56,042 nt of DNA. It comes from Rhodocyclaceae bacterium (GTDB lineage Bacteria; Pseudomonadota; Gammaproteobacteria; Burkholderiales; Rhodocyclaceae). The stretch lies in the NCBI GenBank assembly GCA_003963315.1, contig RXJP01000031.1, positions 1 through 56,042 of the forward strand, written 5' to 3'. The notes below the pieces were generated by a model that did not search any database, was not told where the DNA came from, and was given only the letters and a program-made list of their open reading frames with translations. Of this stretch, positions 1 to 9,117 are shown piece after piece (the first letter of the stretch is position 1; every line of letters begins with the position of its first letter). Made by a program: the position numbers and the translations under genes.

Positions 1-627
1 GCCAGGCGCAGCAGCGGCAGAAGGAGCGGCAGCGGGAGCGGCAGCAGGAGCGGCCTTCTTCGCAGCAGGAGCCTTCTTGGCGGCAGGCTTAGCAGCCGGC
101 TTTTTCGCGGCGGGCTTAGCTGCAGGCTTCTTGGCAGCAGGCTTGGCAGCGGGCTTTTTAGCGGCAGGCTTCTTGGCAGCGGGTTTCTTGGCTACCGGCT
201 TCTTAGCAGCCGGCTTGGCAGCGGGCTTCTTAGCAGCGGGCTTCTTGGCGACAGCCTTCTTGGCCACGGGCTTCTTGGCTGCAACTGCTTTTTTCGCTAC
301 GGGCTTCTTGGCAGCGGGCTTCTTGGCTACCGGCTTCTTCGCAGCAGCCTTTTTCACCGCGGGCTTCTTGGCGGCGACGGCCTTCTTGGCTGCGGGCTTA
401 GCAGCGGGCTTCTTAGCTGCCACAGGCTTCTTGGCAGCAGGCTTCTTTGCAACGGGTTTCTTGGCTGCGGGCTTTTTGGGAGCAGCAGCTTTCTTCGCTA
501 CGGGTTTCTTGGCCGCTGCGGGTTTCTTCGCAACGGGTTTCTTTGCAGCCGCGGGTTTCTTTGCGGCAGCGGGCTTCTTGGCAGCAGGCTTCTTAGCCGC
601 CGGTTTCTTGGCTTTGGTCTCAGCCAT
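1..627 (-). CDS. Histone H1-like, Lys/Ala/Pro-rich repeat protein (C-terminus beyond window)
   Basis: The minus strand reads open from an ATG at 625-627 to the window edge (209 codons, no stop). A strong ribosome site, AGGAGG, lies at 633-638. After a short head (MAETKAK) the protein is almost entirely repeats of PAAKK, PVAKK and AVAKK, ending in an Ala/Pro-rich stretch near the window edge. This composition matches the bacterial histone H1-like/AlgP family, basic DNA-binding proteins of variable repeat number that act on the nucleoid. No other domain is visible. It sits downstream of nrdB on the same strand, 236 bp away. The opposite strand is also open here (an Ala/Gly/Phe-rich reading), but that is an artefact of the repeat. 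Repeat-number variation between strains is likely. The family call is confident; the exact role is not. Confidence 0.85.
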   Translation of the reverse strand, partial: MAETKAKKPAAKKPAAKKPAAAKKPAAAKKPVAKKPAAAKKPVAKKAAAPKKPAAKKPVAKKPAAKKPVAAKKPAAKPAAKKAVAAKKPAVKKAAAKKPVAKKPAAKKPVAKKAVAAKKPVAKKAVAKKPAAKKPAAKPAAKKPVAKKPAAKKPAAKKPAAKPAAKKPAAKPAAKKPAAKPAAKKAPAAKKAAPAAAPAAAPSAAAAPG

Positions 628-828
628 GTGAACCTCCTAAAGGACAAGGGAACAAGGAAAACACCACTACTGCTTTTTACATCTACAACCCGTGATGGGT
701 ATGCGCGCATTATTCACTGCAATCATGCAAAGGAAAGCAATGAATTCCTCACGTTTTTCCGCCTATCACTCAGTTTATGAATGAGCGACACACGTCGAGG
801 CGGAGACTAACAAACGTCATTCGTCTAG

Positions 829-865
829 ACACAGCACGCTGGAGGCCGTGCTGCATCAGTGTCTC
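829..865 (-). terminator. Possible terminator hairpin after nrdB
   Basis: Just past the nrdB stop, the minus strand can pair CAGCACG with CGTGCTG around an 8-nt loop. Outer AGACAC/TGTCT arms extend the stem with an internal mismatch. No T-run follows, so this is a weak or factor-dependent terminator at best. Confidence 0.35.
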
Positions 866-1997
866 AATCCCACGACAACGCGCCACCGGTTTGATACTCG
901 ATGACGCGCGTCTCGAAAAAGTTTTTCTCCTTCTTGAGGTCGATCATCTCCGCCATCCAGGGGAAAGGATTCTCCTCGCCGGTGAACATCGCATCGAGGC
1001 CGATCTGCTGGCAGCGGCGATTAGCGATGTATCGCAGATAGCCCTTGAACATGGACGCATTGAGGCCCAGCACGCCGCGGGGCATGGTGTCCTCGGCGTA
1101 GGCATACTCGAGATCCACGGCCTTCTTGAAGAGTTCACGCAACTCGGCACGGAACTCCGTCGTCCAGAGATGCGGGTTCTCCAACTTGATCTGGTTGATG
1201 AGGTCGATGCCGAAGTTGCAGTGCATCGATTCGTCGCGCAGGATGTACTGGTACTGCTCCGCCGCGCCGGTCATCTTGTTCTGCCGGCCCAGGGCCAGAA
1301 TCTGCGCAAAGCCTACGTAGAAGAATAAACCCTCCATCAGACAGGCGAAGACGATCAGGCTCTTCAGCAACTGCTGGTCGGCCTCGGGCGTGCCGGTACG
1401 GAATTCCGGATTGGTCAGGATATCAATGAAGGGAATAAGGAATTCGTCCTTGGCGCGGATGGAAGGAATCTCGTGATAGGCATTGAATACCTCGCCCTCG
1501 TCCAACCCCAGGCTTTCCACGATGTACTGATAGGCGTGGGTATGGATCGCTTCCTCGAAGGCCTGGCGCAGGAGGTACTGGCGGCATTCAGGGGCGGTGA
1601 TGTGACGGTAAGTGCCGAGGACGATGTTGTTGGCGGCCAGACTGTCGGCGGTGACGAAGAAACCCAGGTTGCGGGTGACGATGCGTCGCTCATCGGCGGA
1701 CAAGGCGTTGGGATCCTTCCATTGGGAGATGTCCCGCGCCATGTTGATTTCCTGGGGCATCCAATGGTTGGCGCAGCCGGCCAAGTATTTGTCCCAGGCC
1801 CACTTGTACTTGAAGGGCACCAATTGGTTGACGTCGGTGCCGCCGTTGATGATGCGCTTGTCTTCCACGCGGATACGTCGCAGTGCGGCATCATCCTTGT
1901 CGTCGATCGGAGCAGCGGGTTGGCGCAGAAAGCCGCCGGCCAAGGCAGGTTGCAAGCCGGGCTTGGCGGCGGGCAGGTCGTCTTCAAAACTCAACAT
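864..1997 (-). CDS. nrdB: Class Ia ribonucleotide reductase, beta subunit (tyrosyl-radical/di-iron)
   Basis: 377-aa small subunit of aerobic ribonucleotide reductase. It holds the di-iron centre and the tyrosyl radical that starts reduction of ribonucleoside diphosphates in NrdA. The EAIHTHAY motif at about 149-156 gives iron ligands E149 and H152 and radical Tyr156, spaced as E115/H118/Y122 in E. coli. The radical-bearing Tyr marks class Ia rather than Ic. The C-terminus (ending GGALSWD) is the flexible tail that docks on NrdA. The start ATG at 1995-1997 follows a GGAGGAAG site, and the gene lies 16 bp behind nrdA in the same operon, so it shares the NrdR-type control upstream of nrdA. Confidence 0.97.
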   Translation of the reverse strand: MLSFEDDLPAAKPGLQPALAGGFLRQPAAPIDDKDDAALRRIRVEDKRIINGGTDVNQLVPFKYKWAWDKYLAGCANHWMPQEINMARDISQWKDPNALSADERRIVTRNLGFFVTADSLAANNIVLGTYRHITAPECRQYLLRQAFEEAIHTHAYQYIVESLGLDEGEVFNAYHEIPSIRAKDEFLIPFIDILTNPEFRTGTPEADQQLLKSLIVFACLMEGLFFYVGFAQILALGRQNKMTGAAEQYQYILRDESMHCNFGIDLINQIKLENPHLWTTEFRAELRELFKKAVDLEYAYAEDTMPRGVLGLNASMFKGYLRYIANRRCQQIGLDAMFTGEENPFPWMAEMIDLKKEKNFFETRVIEYQTGGALSWD

Positions 1998-2013
1998 GTA
2001 TCTTCCTCCAGCC

Positions 2014-4872
2014 TTATTGGCAGGCTTCGCATTCGGGGTTGTCGATGGAACAGAACTGGGCTTCGGGCGCCGGCTCCGATCCCGAGGACACGGCGTTCAA
2101 CGCACCGGCCTTGGTGGTGGACTTTTCGGCGTGGGTAGCGCCCAGGGTACGCAGGTAGTAGGTGGTCTTGAGTCCCCGCTGCCAGGCCAGTTTGTAGGTT
2201 TCATCCAGTTTGCGGCCGGAAGCGCCGGCCATGTAGATATTGAGGGACTGGGCCTGGTCTATCCATTTCTGGCGACGGGAGGCGGCCTCCACCAGCCACG
2301 TGGCATCCACCTCGAAGGCGGTGGCGTAGAGGTCGCGCAGCTCCTGGGGCACCCGGTCGATGCGGGCCAGGGAGCCGTCAAAGTACTTCAGATCGGCAAT
2401 CATCACCTCGTCCCACAGGCCAAGGGCTTTCAGGTCGCGCACCAGATGCTCGTTGGCCACGGTGAACTCGCCGGACAGATTGGATTTGACGTAGAGGTTC
2501 TGGTACTCGGGTTCGATGCAGGCCGAAACGCCGATAATGTTGGAGATGGTGGCCGTCGGGGCGATGGCCACGCAGTTGGAATTGCGCATGCCCACCTGGG
2601 CGATGCGGCTGCGCAGGGCATCCCAATCCAGGGTGGCGGAACGATCCACCTCCAGGTAGCCGCCCCGCTCCTGGGCCAACAAGTCGAGGCTGTCCTGGGG
2701 CAGGATGCCCCGATCCCACAAGCTGCCCTTGAAGCTGGAGTAGCGGCCGCGCTCTTCGGCCAAGTCAGTGCTGGCCCAATAGGCGTGGTAGCAGACGGCT
2801 TCCATGGAACGGTCGGCAAATTCCACCGCAGCGTCGGAGGCATAGGGAATGCGCAGTTCGTGCAGGCAATCCTGGAAGGCCATGACCCCGAGCCCCACGG
2901 GCCGGTGGCGGACATTGGAATTGCGCGCCTTGTCCACCGCGTAGAAGTTGATGTCCACCACGTTGTCCAGCATGCGCATCGCGGTGCGGATGGTCTTCTT
3001 CAGCTTGGCCTGGTCCAATTGGACATCCCCTTCGACACCGCTCAGGGCAGGCTTGAGGTGGGCCAACAGGTTCACCGAACCGAGGTTGCAGACCGCCGTC
3101 TCGGTGCTGGAAGTATTGAGGGTGATCTCGGTGCAAAGGTTGGAGCTGTGCACCACGCCCACATGCTGTTGGGGCGAGCGGATATTGCAGGGGTCCTTGA
3201 AGGTGACCCAGGGGTGCCCGGTCTCGAACAGCATGGTGAGCATCTTGCGCCACAGGGACAGGGCGGGCACCCGGCGGAACAGTTTGATCTCGCCTCGATC
3301 GGCCTTTTCCTCGTAGCGGACATAGGCCTCCTCAAAGGCGCGACCGTATTTGTCGTGGAGGTCGGGCACGTCGGAGGGGGAGAACAGGGTCCACTCGCCA
3401 GCTTCCATGACCCGCTTCATGAAGAGATCGGGAATCCAGTTGGCGGTGTTCATGTCGTGGGTACGACGGCGGTCGTCGCCGGTGTTCTTGCGCAGGTCGA
3501 GGAACTCGTCGATGTCTAGGTGCCAGGTTTCCAGATAGGCGCAGACGGCGCCCTTGCGCTTGCCGCCCTGGTTCACCGCCACCGCCGTGTCGTTCACCAC
3601 CTTGAGGAACGGGATCACGCCCTGGCTCTTGCCGTTGGTGCCCTTGATCCGGGCGCCCAGGGCGCGGACGTTGGTCCAATCGTTGCCCAGGCCGCCGGCG
3701 TATTTCTGCAGCAGGGCATTCTCCCGCATGGCGCCGAAAATCTGATCCAGGTCGTCGTCCACCGTGGTCAGGTAGCAGGAGGACAGCTGGGAATGCAGGG
3801 TGCCGGAGTTGAACAAGGTGGGGGTCGAGCTCATGAAGTCGAAGTTGGACAGCACTTCGTAGAACTCAATGGCTCGTGCCTCCCGCTCGATTTCATTGAT
3901 GGCGAGGCCCATGGCCACGCGCATGAAGAACACCTGGGGTAGTTCGATACGACGCTCCTCTATATGGAGGAAGTAGCGGTCGTAGAGTGTTTGCAGGCCT
4001 AGATAGCCGAACTTGAGGTCACGCTGGGCATCCAGGGCCTGGCCCAGGCGCTGAAGATCAAACTGGGCGAGGCGGGGATCCAGCAGTTCGGCCTTGATGC
4101 CGGCAGCGACGAACTGGGGAAAATATTCTGCGTAGCGGGTCGCCATGGCCGCCTGGGAAACCTCTTCCCCCAGCACTTCGCGACGAATGGTGTGCAACAG
4201 CAGGCGGGCAGTGACGTAGCTGTAGGCCGGATCCTTCTCGATCAGCACCCGGGAAGACAGGATGGCGGACTTGCGCACTTCATCTACCGGCACGCCATCG
4301 TAGAGATTCTTCAGGGTGGTTTCGAAGATTGCGGCGGGATTGACCGCATCGCCAAGCCCCTCGCAGGCTGCCTCGATCAAGCCATGCAAGGCTTCTTGAT
4401 CGAGAGGCGTGCGCACACCGTCTTCAACCACATGAAGGGAAAGCTCCGGCACCAGGGTGGCACGCTTCTGCGCCCGCTCCTGGTTGCGCTTCTCCCGGTA
4501 GAGCACATAGGCTCGGGCCACGTCGTGCTCGCCGGAACGCATCAGGGCCAACTCCACCTGATCCTGGATGTCCTCAATATGGACGGTGCCGCCGTTGGGC
4601 TGGCGCCGCATCAGGGCCGCAACCACGGCATCGGTCAATTGGGCCACCACCTCGCGGATGCGGGCGGACACGGCGCCTTGGCCACCGGCGACAGCGAGGA
4701 AGGCCTTGGTCATGGCGATGGACACCTTGGCCGGTTCGAACCCGACCACGGCGCCGTTACGGCGGATAACCTTGAATTCGGGAGATGCGTTGCGGAAGGC
4801 TGGCGAGGGATCGTTGGAAAAATCGGCGAGGGGGGTCTTTGAGATCACATCGTCAGTCGCTAAGCGCATCAT
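2014..4872 (-). CDS. nrdA: Class Ia ribonucleotide reductase, alpha (catalytic) subunit with two ATP-cones
   Basis: 952-aa catalytic subunit that reduces NDPs to dNDPs with NrdB. Two ATP-cone regions at the N-terminus (about 30-125 and 135-240) provide dATP/ATP activity control, as in the long Pseudomonas-type NrdA (E. coli NrdA is 761 aa). Active-site residues are visible: C366 (SSCYL), C580-x-E582 (NLCTE) and C595 (AVCNLGS). The C-terminal CEACQ is the shuttle cysteine pair. The open frame extends upstream to 5010, but the likely start is the ATG pair at 4867-4872 with GGGAG just upstream; the longer version would run through the promoter and NrdR boxes. Around residue 608-615 the residues ALSGVEG look like a translated small repeat (see separate entry). 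Confidence 0.96.
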   Translation of the reverse strand: MMRLATDDVISKTPLADFSNDPSPAFRNASPEFKVIRRNGAVVGFEPAKVSIAMTKAFLAVAGGQGAVSARIREVVAQLTDAVVAALMRRQPNGGTVHIEDIQDQVELALMRSGEHDVARAYVLYREKRNQERAQKRATLVPELSLHVVEDGVRTPLDQEALHGLIEAACEGLGDAVNPAAIFETTLKNLYDGVPVDEVRKSAILSSRVLIEKDPAYSYVTARLLLHTIRREVLGEEVSQAAMATRYAEYFPQFVAAGIKAELLDPRLAQFDLQRLGQALDAQRDLKFGYLGLQTLYDRYFLHIEERRIELPQVFFMRVAMGLAINEIEREARAIEFYEVLSNFDFMSSTPTLFNSGTLHSQLSSCYLTTVDDDLDQIFGAMRENALLQKYAGGLGNDWTNVRALGARIKGTNGKSQGVIPFLKVVNDTAVAVNQGGKRKGAVCAYLETWHLDIDEFLDLRKNTGDDRRRTHDMNTANWIPDLFMKRVMEAGEWTLFSPSDVPDLHDKYGRAFEEAYVRYEEKADRGEIKLFRRVPALSLWRKMLTMLFETGHPWVTFKDPCNIRSPQQHVGVVHSSNLCTEITLNTSSTETAVCNLGSVNLLAHLKPALSGVEGDVQLDQAKLKKTIRTAMRMLDNVVDINFYAVDKARNSNVRHRPVGLGVMAFQDCLHELRIPYASDAAVEFADRSMEAVCYHAYWASTDLAEERGRYSSFKGSLWDRGILPQDSLDLLAQERGGYLEVDRSATLDWDALRSRIAQVGMRNSNCVAIAPTATISNIIGVSACIEPEYQNLYVKSNLSGEFTVANEHLVRDLKALGLWDEVMIADLKYFDGSLARIDRVPQELRDLYATAFEVDATWLVEAASRRQKWIDQAQSLNIYMAGASGRKLDETYKLAWQRGLKTTYYLRTLGATHAEKSTTKAGALNAVSSGSEPAPEAQFCSIDNPECEACQ
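3027..3047. repeat. Short imperfect-palindromic repeat unit inside nrdA
   Basis: The plus strand reads CCCCTTCGACACCGCTCAGG, close to the widespread small interspersed unit of the form CCCTTCGACAnGCTCAGGG. In nrdA it is read as ALSGVEG, a translation typical of this unit when it lands inside genes. It lies between the second active-site Cys and the conserved core that follows. Only one copy was noticed in this window, so the repeat status rests on resemblance. Confidence 0.45.
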
Positions 4873-4951
4873 TGGGCTCCCTGTATGGTTGTCGAGGTGC
4901 AGCGAGAGGCAAACCGGTTCAGCGACTGCGGCCCATCCCTTTAGGGAGGAA

Positions 4952-4998
4952 CCACTATATCTAGTGCCGGAATGACAAGTTGCCACTAATTCTAGTGT
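4952..4998 (-). promoter_or_regulatory. Tandem NrdR boxes upstream of nrdA
   Basis: Two 16-bp imperfect palindromes, CCACTATATCTAGTGC (4952-4967) and CCACTAATTCTAGTGT (4983-4998), match the NrdR box pattern ACACTATATxTAGTGT. Their starts are 31 bp apart, three helical turns, which is the usual geometry for cooperative binding of the ATP-cone repressor NrdR. They lie 80-126 bp upstream of the chosen nrdA start and should overlap its promoter. NrdR represses RNR genes when dATP is high. The nrdR gene itself is not in the window. Confidence 0.88.
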
Positions 4999-5114
4999 CG
5001 ACAATTTCAAGGTGCAAGCAGTTCATGCGTGTTGGATGAAGAATTTTTTCACGGTCGCCGACGCAAACCAGCCTTCGGCAGGACGCCGAATATCGCTTTC
5101 GATAAAGGGAACAA

Positions 5115-5684
5115 TCAGGAGAGCCGCGCCCAGTCGAAGGTGGGACCGGGATCGTTCTTGCGACCGGGGGCGATGTGTTCGTGGCCGACCACATCGCGGA
5201 TGGGAAACCGAGCCTTGAGGAGAGGCAGCAACAGGTTCAGGGTCTCGTATTGCGCCGCATCGAAAACCTGGGTTTCGCAGCCCTCCAATTCGATGCCGAT
5301 GGAGAAATCGTTGCAGCGGCTGCGGCCGCGCCAGCGGGATTGGCCGGCATGCCAGGCGCGGCGGGCGCAAGGTACATACTGGATCAAGCTGCCGTCACGG
5401 CGAATCAGGAAATGGGACGACACGCGTAGGCCGGACAAGCCGGCAAAATCGGGATGGGCGGATTCATTCAGGGTGTTGGTGAACAAGGCCGTAATGGCAT
5501 CCCCGCCAAATTGCCCGGGCGGCAGGCTGATGAAGTGGATCACCAGCAGGTCCACCGCCATGCCCTCAGGTCGGTCGTCCTGATTGGGGGAAGGAATCTG
5601 GACGGCTTCGCGGACCAGGCCGTCGGCCTCATCGCCCCAGGTCAAGCCTGCCGGCTTCACCGAACCCGCCTTGGCTTTAGTCAT
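5115..5684 (-). CDS. ampD: 1,6-anhydro-N-acetylmuramyl-L-alanine amidase AmpD
   Basis: 189-aa cytoplasmic zinc amidase of peptidoglycan recycling. It cleaves the peptide from 1,6-anhydroMurNAc and so lowers the AmpR-activating ligand. Zinc ligands can be placed at H50 (VIHFISLP), H168 and D178 within GHEHIAPGRKNDPG, spaced exactly as H154/D164 in E. coli AmpD. There is no signal peptide, which fits cytoplasmic AmpD rather than the periplasmic AmiD type. Its start overlaps the 3' end of pilR by 8 bp, so translation is probably coupled to the pilS-pilR transcript. Confidence 0.95.
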   Translation of the reverse strand: MTKAKAGSVKPAGLTWGDEADGLVREAVQIPSPNQDDRPEGMAVDLLVIHFISLPPGQFGGDAITALFTNTLNESAHPDFAGLSGLRVSSHFLIRRDGSLIQYVPCARRAWHAGQSRWRGRSRCNDFSIGIELEGCETQVFDAAQYETLNLLLPLLKARFPIRDVVGHEHIAPGRKNDPGPTFDWARLS

Positions 5685-7044
5685 TCAAGCCCAGTCGTTC
5701 CATGCGGTAGCGCAGGGAGCGGAAGGTGACACCCAGCAGTTTGGCCGCCGCGGTGCGATTGAACCGGGTCTTCTGCAAGGCCTCCAGCAGGGCCTGGCGT
5801 TCCACCTGGTCGAGGTAGTCCTGAAGGGAGTTCTGCATCGCCGGCTCCTCGCCGTTGTTCGCTGATGCCGCAGGGGCCAGATTGAGATCCGCCGCTTCCA
5901 CCCTATCGCCATCGCGCAGGGCCATGGCCCGCTCCAGGATATTTTCCAGCTCCCGTACATTGCCCGGGAAGGAATAAACAGCCAGCGCGTCCTTGGCCTC
6001 ACTGGAAAGGGCCGGCGCTACGGTTCCCGACTCCCGCGCCAAACGGGCAAGGATGCGTTCCGCCAGCATCAGTACATCGTCACCGCATTCCCTCAAGGAA
6101 GGCATGCGCAGTTCGATCACATTGAGCCGGAAATAGAGATCCTGGCGAAACTTGCCTTGATCCACCAGGGCCCGCAGGTTCTGGTGCGTGGCGCTGAGGA
6201 TGCGCACATCCACCGCATCCTCTGTCGGGCTACCCACCTTGCGCAGCTTCTTTTCCTGGATGACCCGCAGCAGCTTGACCTGCATCGCCGCGGGCAGGTC
6301 TGCCACCTCATCGAGGAACAAGGTGCCGCCATGGGCCACTTGGAAGAATCCATCCCTGTCCTGCTCGGCGCCGGTGAAGGCGCCCTTGCGGTAGCCGAAG
6401 AATTCGCTTTCCATCAGGTTTTCGGGAATCGCGCCACAGTTCACCGGTACGAAGGGGCCGCCGCCGCGGGCACCCAGTTGATGAATCAGTCGCGCCGCCA
6501 ATTCCTTGCCGCTGCCGGATTCGCCCTGGATATGCACCGGCGCCTGACTGCGGGCAACCCGCTCGATCATATTGCGCACTTCCGCCATGGCGGCGGAACT
6601 GCCCAGCAGGGCCAGATTATCGGCGCCCGCCAAGGCGGCATTGGCCACACTGGTGGCTTCCGTGGACGGCAGGCCGATGGCCGTTTTGACCAGGGCCCGC
6701 AACTGATCCAGGGAGACAGGTTTGGACAGGTAGTCGAAAGCGCCGGCTTTGAGGGCCGCCACGGCATTCTCTGTGCTGCCGTGGGCGGTAATCACGGCCA
6801 CCGGCATCTGCGGACAGGTTTCCCCAATGTGGCGTACCAGGGAAAGACCGTCGCCATCAGGCAAGCGCATGTCTGTCAGGCATAACTGATAAGCGCCCCG
6901 CTCCAGGAATCCACGGGCTTCCGCCAAATTGGCGGCGCAGTCGGTGGCCACCCCCATGCGGACCATGGTCAGATCCAGCAGCTCGCGAATATCGGCCTCG
7001 TCGTCCACGATCAACACCCGCTTCTGGCAGTCACCCCGCTTCAC
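5677..7044 (-). CDS. pilR: Sigma54-dependent response regulator PilR
   Basis: 455 aa with three domains: a receiver (about 8-125, phospho-acceptor D58 in LTDMRLPDGDG), an AAA+ sigma54-activation domain (Walker A GESGSGKE 174-181, sigma54-contacting GAFTGA 221-226), and a C-terminal Fis-type helix-turn-helix (FNRTAAAKLLGVTFRSLRYR). Paired with the adjacent PilS, this is the regulator that activates the type IV pilin gene pilA in Pseudomonas and relatives. Its start overlaps the end of pilS by 4 bp (ATGA). An NtrC-family regulator of another process is possible, but the partner kinase with its multi-TM head and the neighbourhood favour PilR. Confidence 0.92.
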   Translation of the reverse strand: MKRGDCQKRVLIVDDEADIRELLDLTMVRMGVATDCAANLAEARGFLERGAYQLCLTDMRLPDGDGLSLVRHIGETCPQMPVAVITAHGSTENAVAALKAGAFDYLSKPVSLDQLRALVKTAIGLPSTEATSVANAALAGADNLALLGSSAAMAEVRNMIERVARSQAPVHIQGESGSGKELAARLIHQLGARGGGPFVPVNCGAIPENLMESEFFGYRKGAFTGAEQDRDGFFQVAHGGTLFLDEVADLPAAMQVKLLRVIQEKKLRKVGSPTEDAVDVRILSATHQNLRALVDQGKFRQDLYFRLNVIELRMPSLRECGDDVLMLAERILARLARESGTVAPALSSEAKDALAVYSFPGNVRELENILERAMALRDGDRVEAADLNLAPAASANNGEEPAMQNSLQDYLDQVERQALLEALQKTRFNRTAAAKLLGVTFRSLRYRMERLGLND

Positions 7045-8690
7045 ACCCTGCGCTCCTTTTGTCCAAGATCACGGCCCCCGTCCACGTCTTTGCCGCTGAT
7101 GCGGAAATGGGCGCCGGAACCACTGCCCATCAAATCCAACGCCGCACCGTTAGCCTCGCACAGCTCCCGGGCAATATAAAGCCCCAGACCTGTGCCATTG
7201 CTGCGGGTCGTGAAAAATGGCTCGAATACATGGGCACTGGCACCGGGGTCGATGCCGGGGCCGTCGTCCACCACGTGGATTTCGATGCTGCCATAGGCCG
7301 TGGACAGGCAACGGATGGCGATGCTCCCGGGACGGCCGGAGCAATAGCGCATGGCGTTGCCTACGAGATTGGTCAACAGCCGATTCAGATGGCCGCGATC
7401 AAAGCGCAGTACCAGTCCCGGCGGGCATTCGACCCGGACGGCCAACACCCCCTCAGGTTCCGTCAAGGCGAGCTCCTCCAGGAAACCCGCGAGAAAGGTG
7501 TCCAGGGGGATGGGCTCACGCTGGGTTCTGTCCCGCCGCCCCAACTCCAATACATCGGTCACCAGACGGTTCAACCTTTGCGTGTTTTCACCGATGATGC
7601 GCAATAACCGCTTCCGCGTCAGTTCCTCGCCGTCCTCCTGCAACAGCTCGGTTGCATGACTGATGGCCGCCAGGGGATTGCGGATCTCATGGGCCATGTT
7701 CGCCGTCAAGCGCCCCAAAGCCGCCAGCTTGATCTGGCGCGCTTGGGCTTGGAGCTGTTCCGCATCTTCCAGGTACAGCAGGGAGTTCTCGCCGTCGCCG
7801 GCAGGCAGGTAACGCACCCGTAACGGCCGGGCGCCACGGGAAAGCAACACATCGCTTGCAGCGACGCCTTGTTCGCTCCACTCGGCATAGCGCCGGGCCA
7901 GTTCAGGGCAATAGTCGTCCAGTTCCAGGCCCGCGGTCCGTCCTTGTATCTGGCACAGCTCCAGGGCCTTGGGATTGTGTTGGCGCACCTTGCCTTCCCG
8001 GTCCAAGACCAGGATGCCATCCTGCATGTCCTGGATCACTTGCTCGTTGATGCGCATTTGCGCCGCCAGGGCCTCACCCCGCTGACGGGCCAGATGCTCG
8101 TTGGCCACCACCCGCTTGGAGAGCAAGTGGGCCGAGATGGCGGTACCGAAGAAGCCGACACAGATCACGCCGGTATAGGTGAAATCAGACAGGTCGCCGA
8201 CATCCTGGAGCTGATGGAAGGCCTGCTCCACCAGTACCGCCACCGAAGCCATGGCGGCATAGAACAGGGTCAACCGGCCCTGCCCCACCAGGCCAGCACC
8301 GGCCAGCACCACCAGCAGCATGTAGCTGATGCCGCTGCGATTGCCGCCGGACAAATGCATCAACAACGTCAATACCAACACATCCACCGCCACTTCCACC
8401 GTCAGCAGCAGGTTGAACGGTGGACGCCAGCGCGGCAGCACATAGAACAGCGTGGCGGCCAGCAGATAGGAACGCACCAGCCACTCGGTCAGGCGCAGAT
8501 TCTGGCTGCCGAAGGGCGGTGAAGCGGAGAGGAAAATCAGCGCCAGTCCGAATAGCGCAGCCACCAGCAGGCGATATAAATGGAAATATTGCAGGGAACG
8601 CCAGAACGATTCCGTCGGCGCGCCTGCGTTGAGGCGCTCACTGAAACTGGGGGAATGGCCCGTCGGCGTTTTCACTGCATCCTGCGCCAT
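7041..8690 (-). CDS. pilS: Membrane sensor histidine kinase PilS
   Basis: 549 aa. The N-terminal part (about 35-195) contains about six membrane segments. A PAS-like stretch follows (about 215-310, GILVLDREGKVRQHNP), then the dimerisation/phospho-acceptor helix with H334 in MAHEIRNPL and a C-terminal ATPase domain with the DDGPGID and GTGLGLYIARE motifs. It phosphorylates PilR, and in Pseudomonas PilS senses pilin in the inner membrane. The 5' end overlaps the upstream small gene by 19 bp and no strong ribosome site is seen, so translational coupling is likely. Confidence 0.92.
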   Translation of the reverse strand: MAQDAVKTPTGHSPSFSERLNAGAPTESFWRSLQYFHLYRLLVAALFGLALIFLSASPPFGSQNLRLTEWLVRSYLLAATLFYVLPRWRPPFNLLLTVEVAVDVLVLTLLMHLSGGNRSGISYMLLVVLAGAGLVGQGRLTLFYAAMASVAVLVEQAFHQLQDVGDLSDFTYTGVICVGFFGTAISAHLLSKRVVANEHLARQRGEALAAQMRINEQVIQDMQDGILVLDREGKVRQHNPKALELCQIQGRTAGLELDDYCPELARRYAEWSEQGVAASDVLLSRGARPLRVRYLPAGDGENSLLYLEDAEQLQAQARQIKLAALGRLTANMAHEIRNPLAAISHATELLQEDGEELTRKRLLRIIGENTQRLNRLVTDVLELGRRDRTQREPIPLDTFLAGFLEELALTEPEGVLAVRVECPPGLVLRFDRGHLNRLLTNLVGNAMRYCSGRPGSIAIRCLSTAYGSIEIHVVDDGPGIDPGASAHVFEPFFTTRSNGTGLGLYIARELCEANGAALDLMGSGSGAHFRISGKDVDGGRDLGQKERRV

Positions 8691-8917
8691 TGCTCACGAT
8701 GTTCCTGGCAACAAAAAACGGCATCTCCATGGCGCAGGGCTTCCACCTCGGGCAAATACACGCCGCATTGAGCGCAGGCCACCATGGCTTGGGATGCATC
8801 GGGCCGGGGCACATTGCCGGAAGAGGAAGTCCGGGCGTCATCCCCGCCTCTGCTGCGGGAACGGAAAATGCCCCAAAACATCAGCAGGATCAGCAGCCAG
8901 AGCAAGCCTTTGAGCAT
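8672..8917 (-). CDS. Small membrane-anchored PP0621-family protein
   Basis: 81 aa: an N-terminal hydrophobic helix (LLWLLILLMFWGIF), a short basic linker, then a small metal-binding-like domain with CAQC (about 46-49) and CCQEH (about 67-71). This layout is that of the uncharacterised PP0621 family, commonly found just before pilS in betaproteobacteria. The function is unknown; zinc binding is inferred from the Cys/His pattern. It overlaps the start of pilS by 19 bp. Confidence 0.8.
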   Translation of the reverse strand: MLKGLLWLLILLMFWGIFRSRSRGGDDARTSSSGNVPRPDASQAMVACAQCGVYLPEVEALRHGDAVFCCQEHREQWRRMQ

Positions 8918-8941
8918 CTCTCCCCCGAAACCAGAACACCA

Positions 8942-8970
8942 ACAAAAATGCCGGTCGGATGACCGGCATT
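8942..8970 (-). terminator. Rho-independent terminator after tRNA-Pro
   Basis: Minus-strand hairpin AATGCCGGTC / GACCGGCATT (8947-8970, 10-bp stem, 4-nt loop) followed by TTTTTGTT. It lies 22 bp past the CCA end of the tRNA. Confidence 0.8.
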
Positions 8971-8992
8971 TCGTATCAGGCAGGTGTGCATT

Positions 8993-9069
<77 letters not shown>

Positions 9070-9117
9070 AAGCCGACCTACCTGAGCGGGAACCCTTGCA
9101 GTTTGAACCCGTCGCCA

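Noticed and set aside
77-631. Plus-strand 184-aa Ala/Gly/Phe-rich frame
   Set aside because: It is the exact complement of the Lys/Ala repeat of the histone-like gene; no ribosome site and the minus strand has AGGAGG and a normal start.
1612-3519. 635-aa plus-strand frame opposite nrdB/nrdA
   Set aside because: High-GC shadow of well-conserved nrdAB codons; His/Gly/Val-rich with no recognisable domain.
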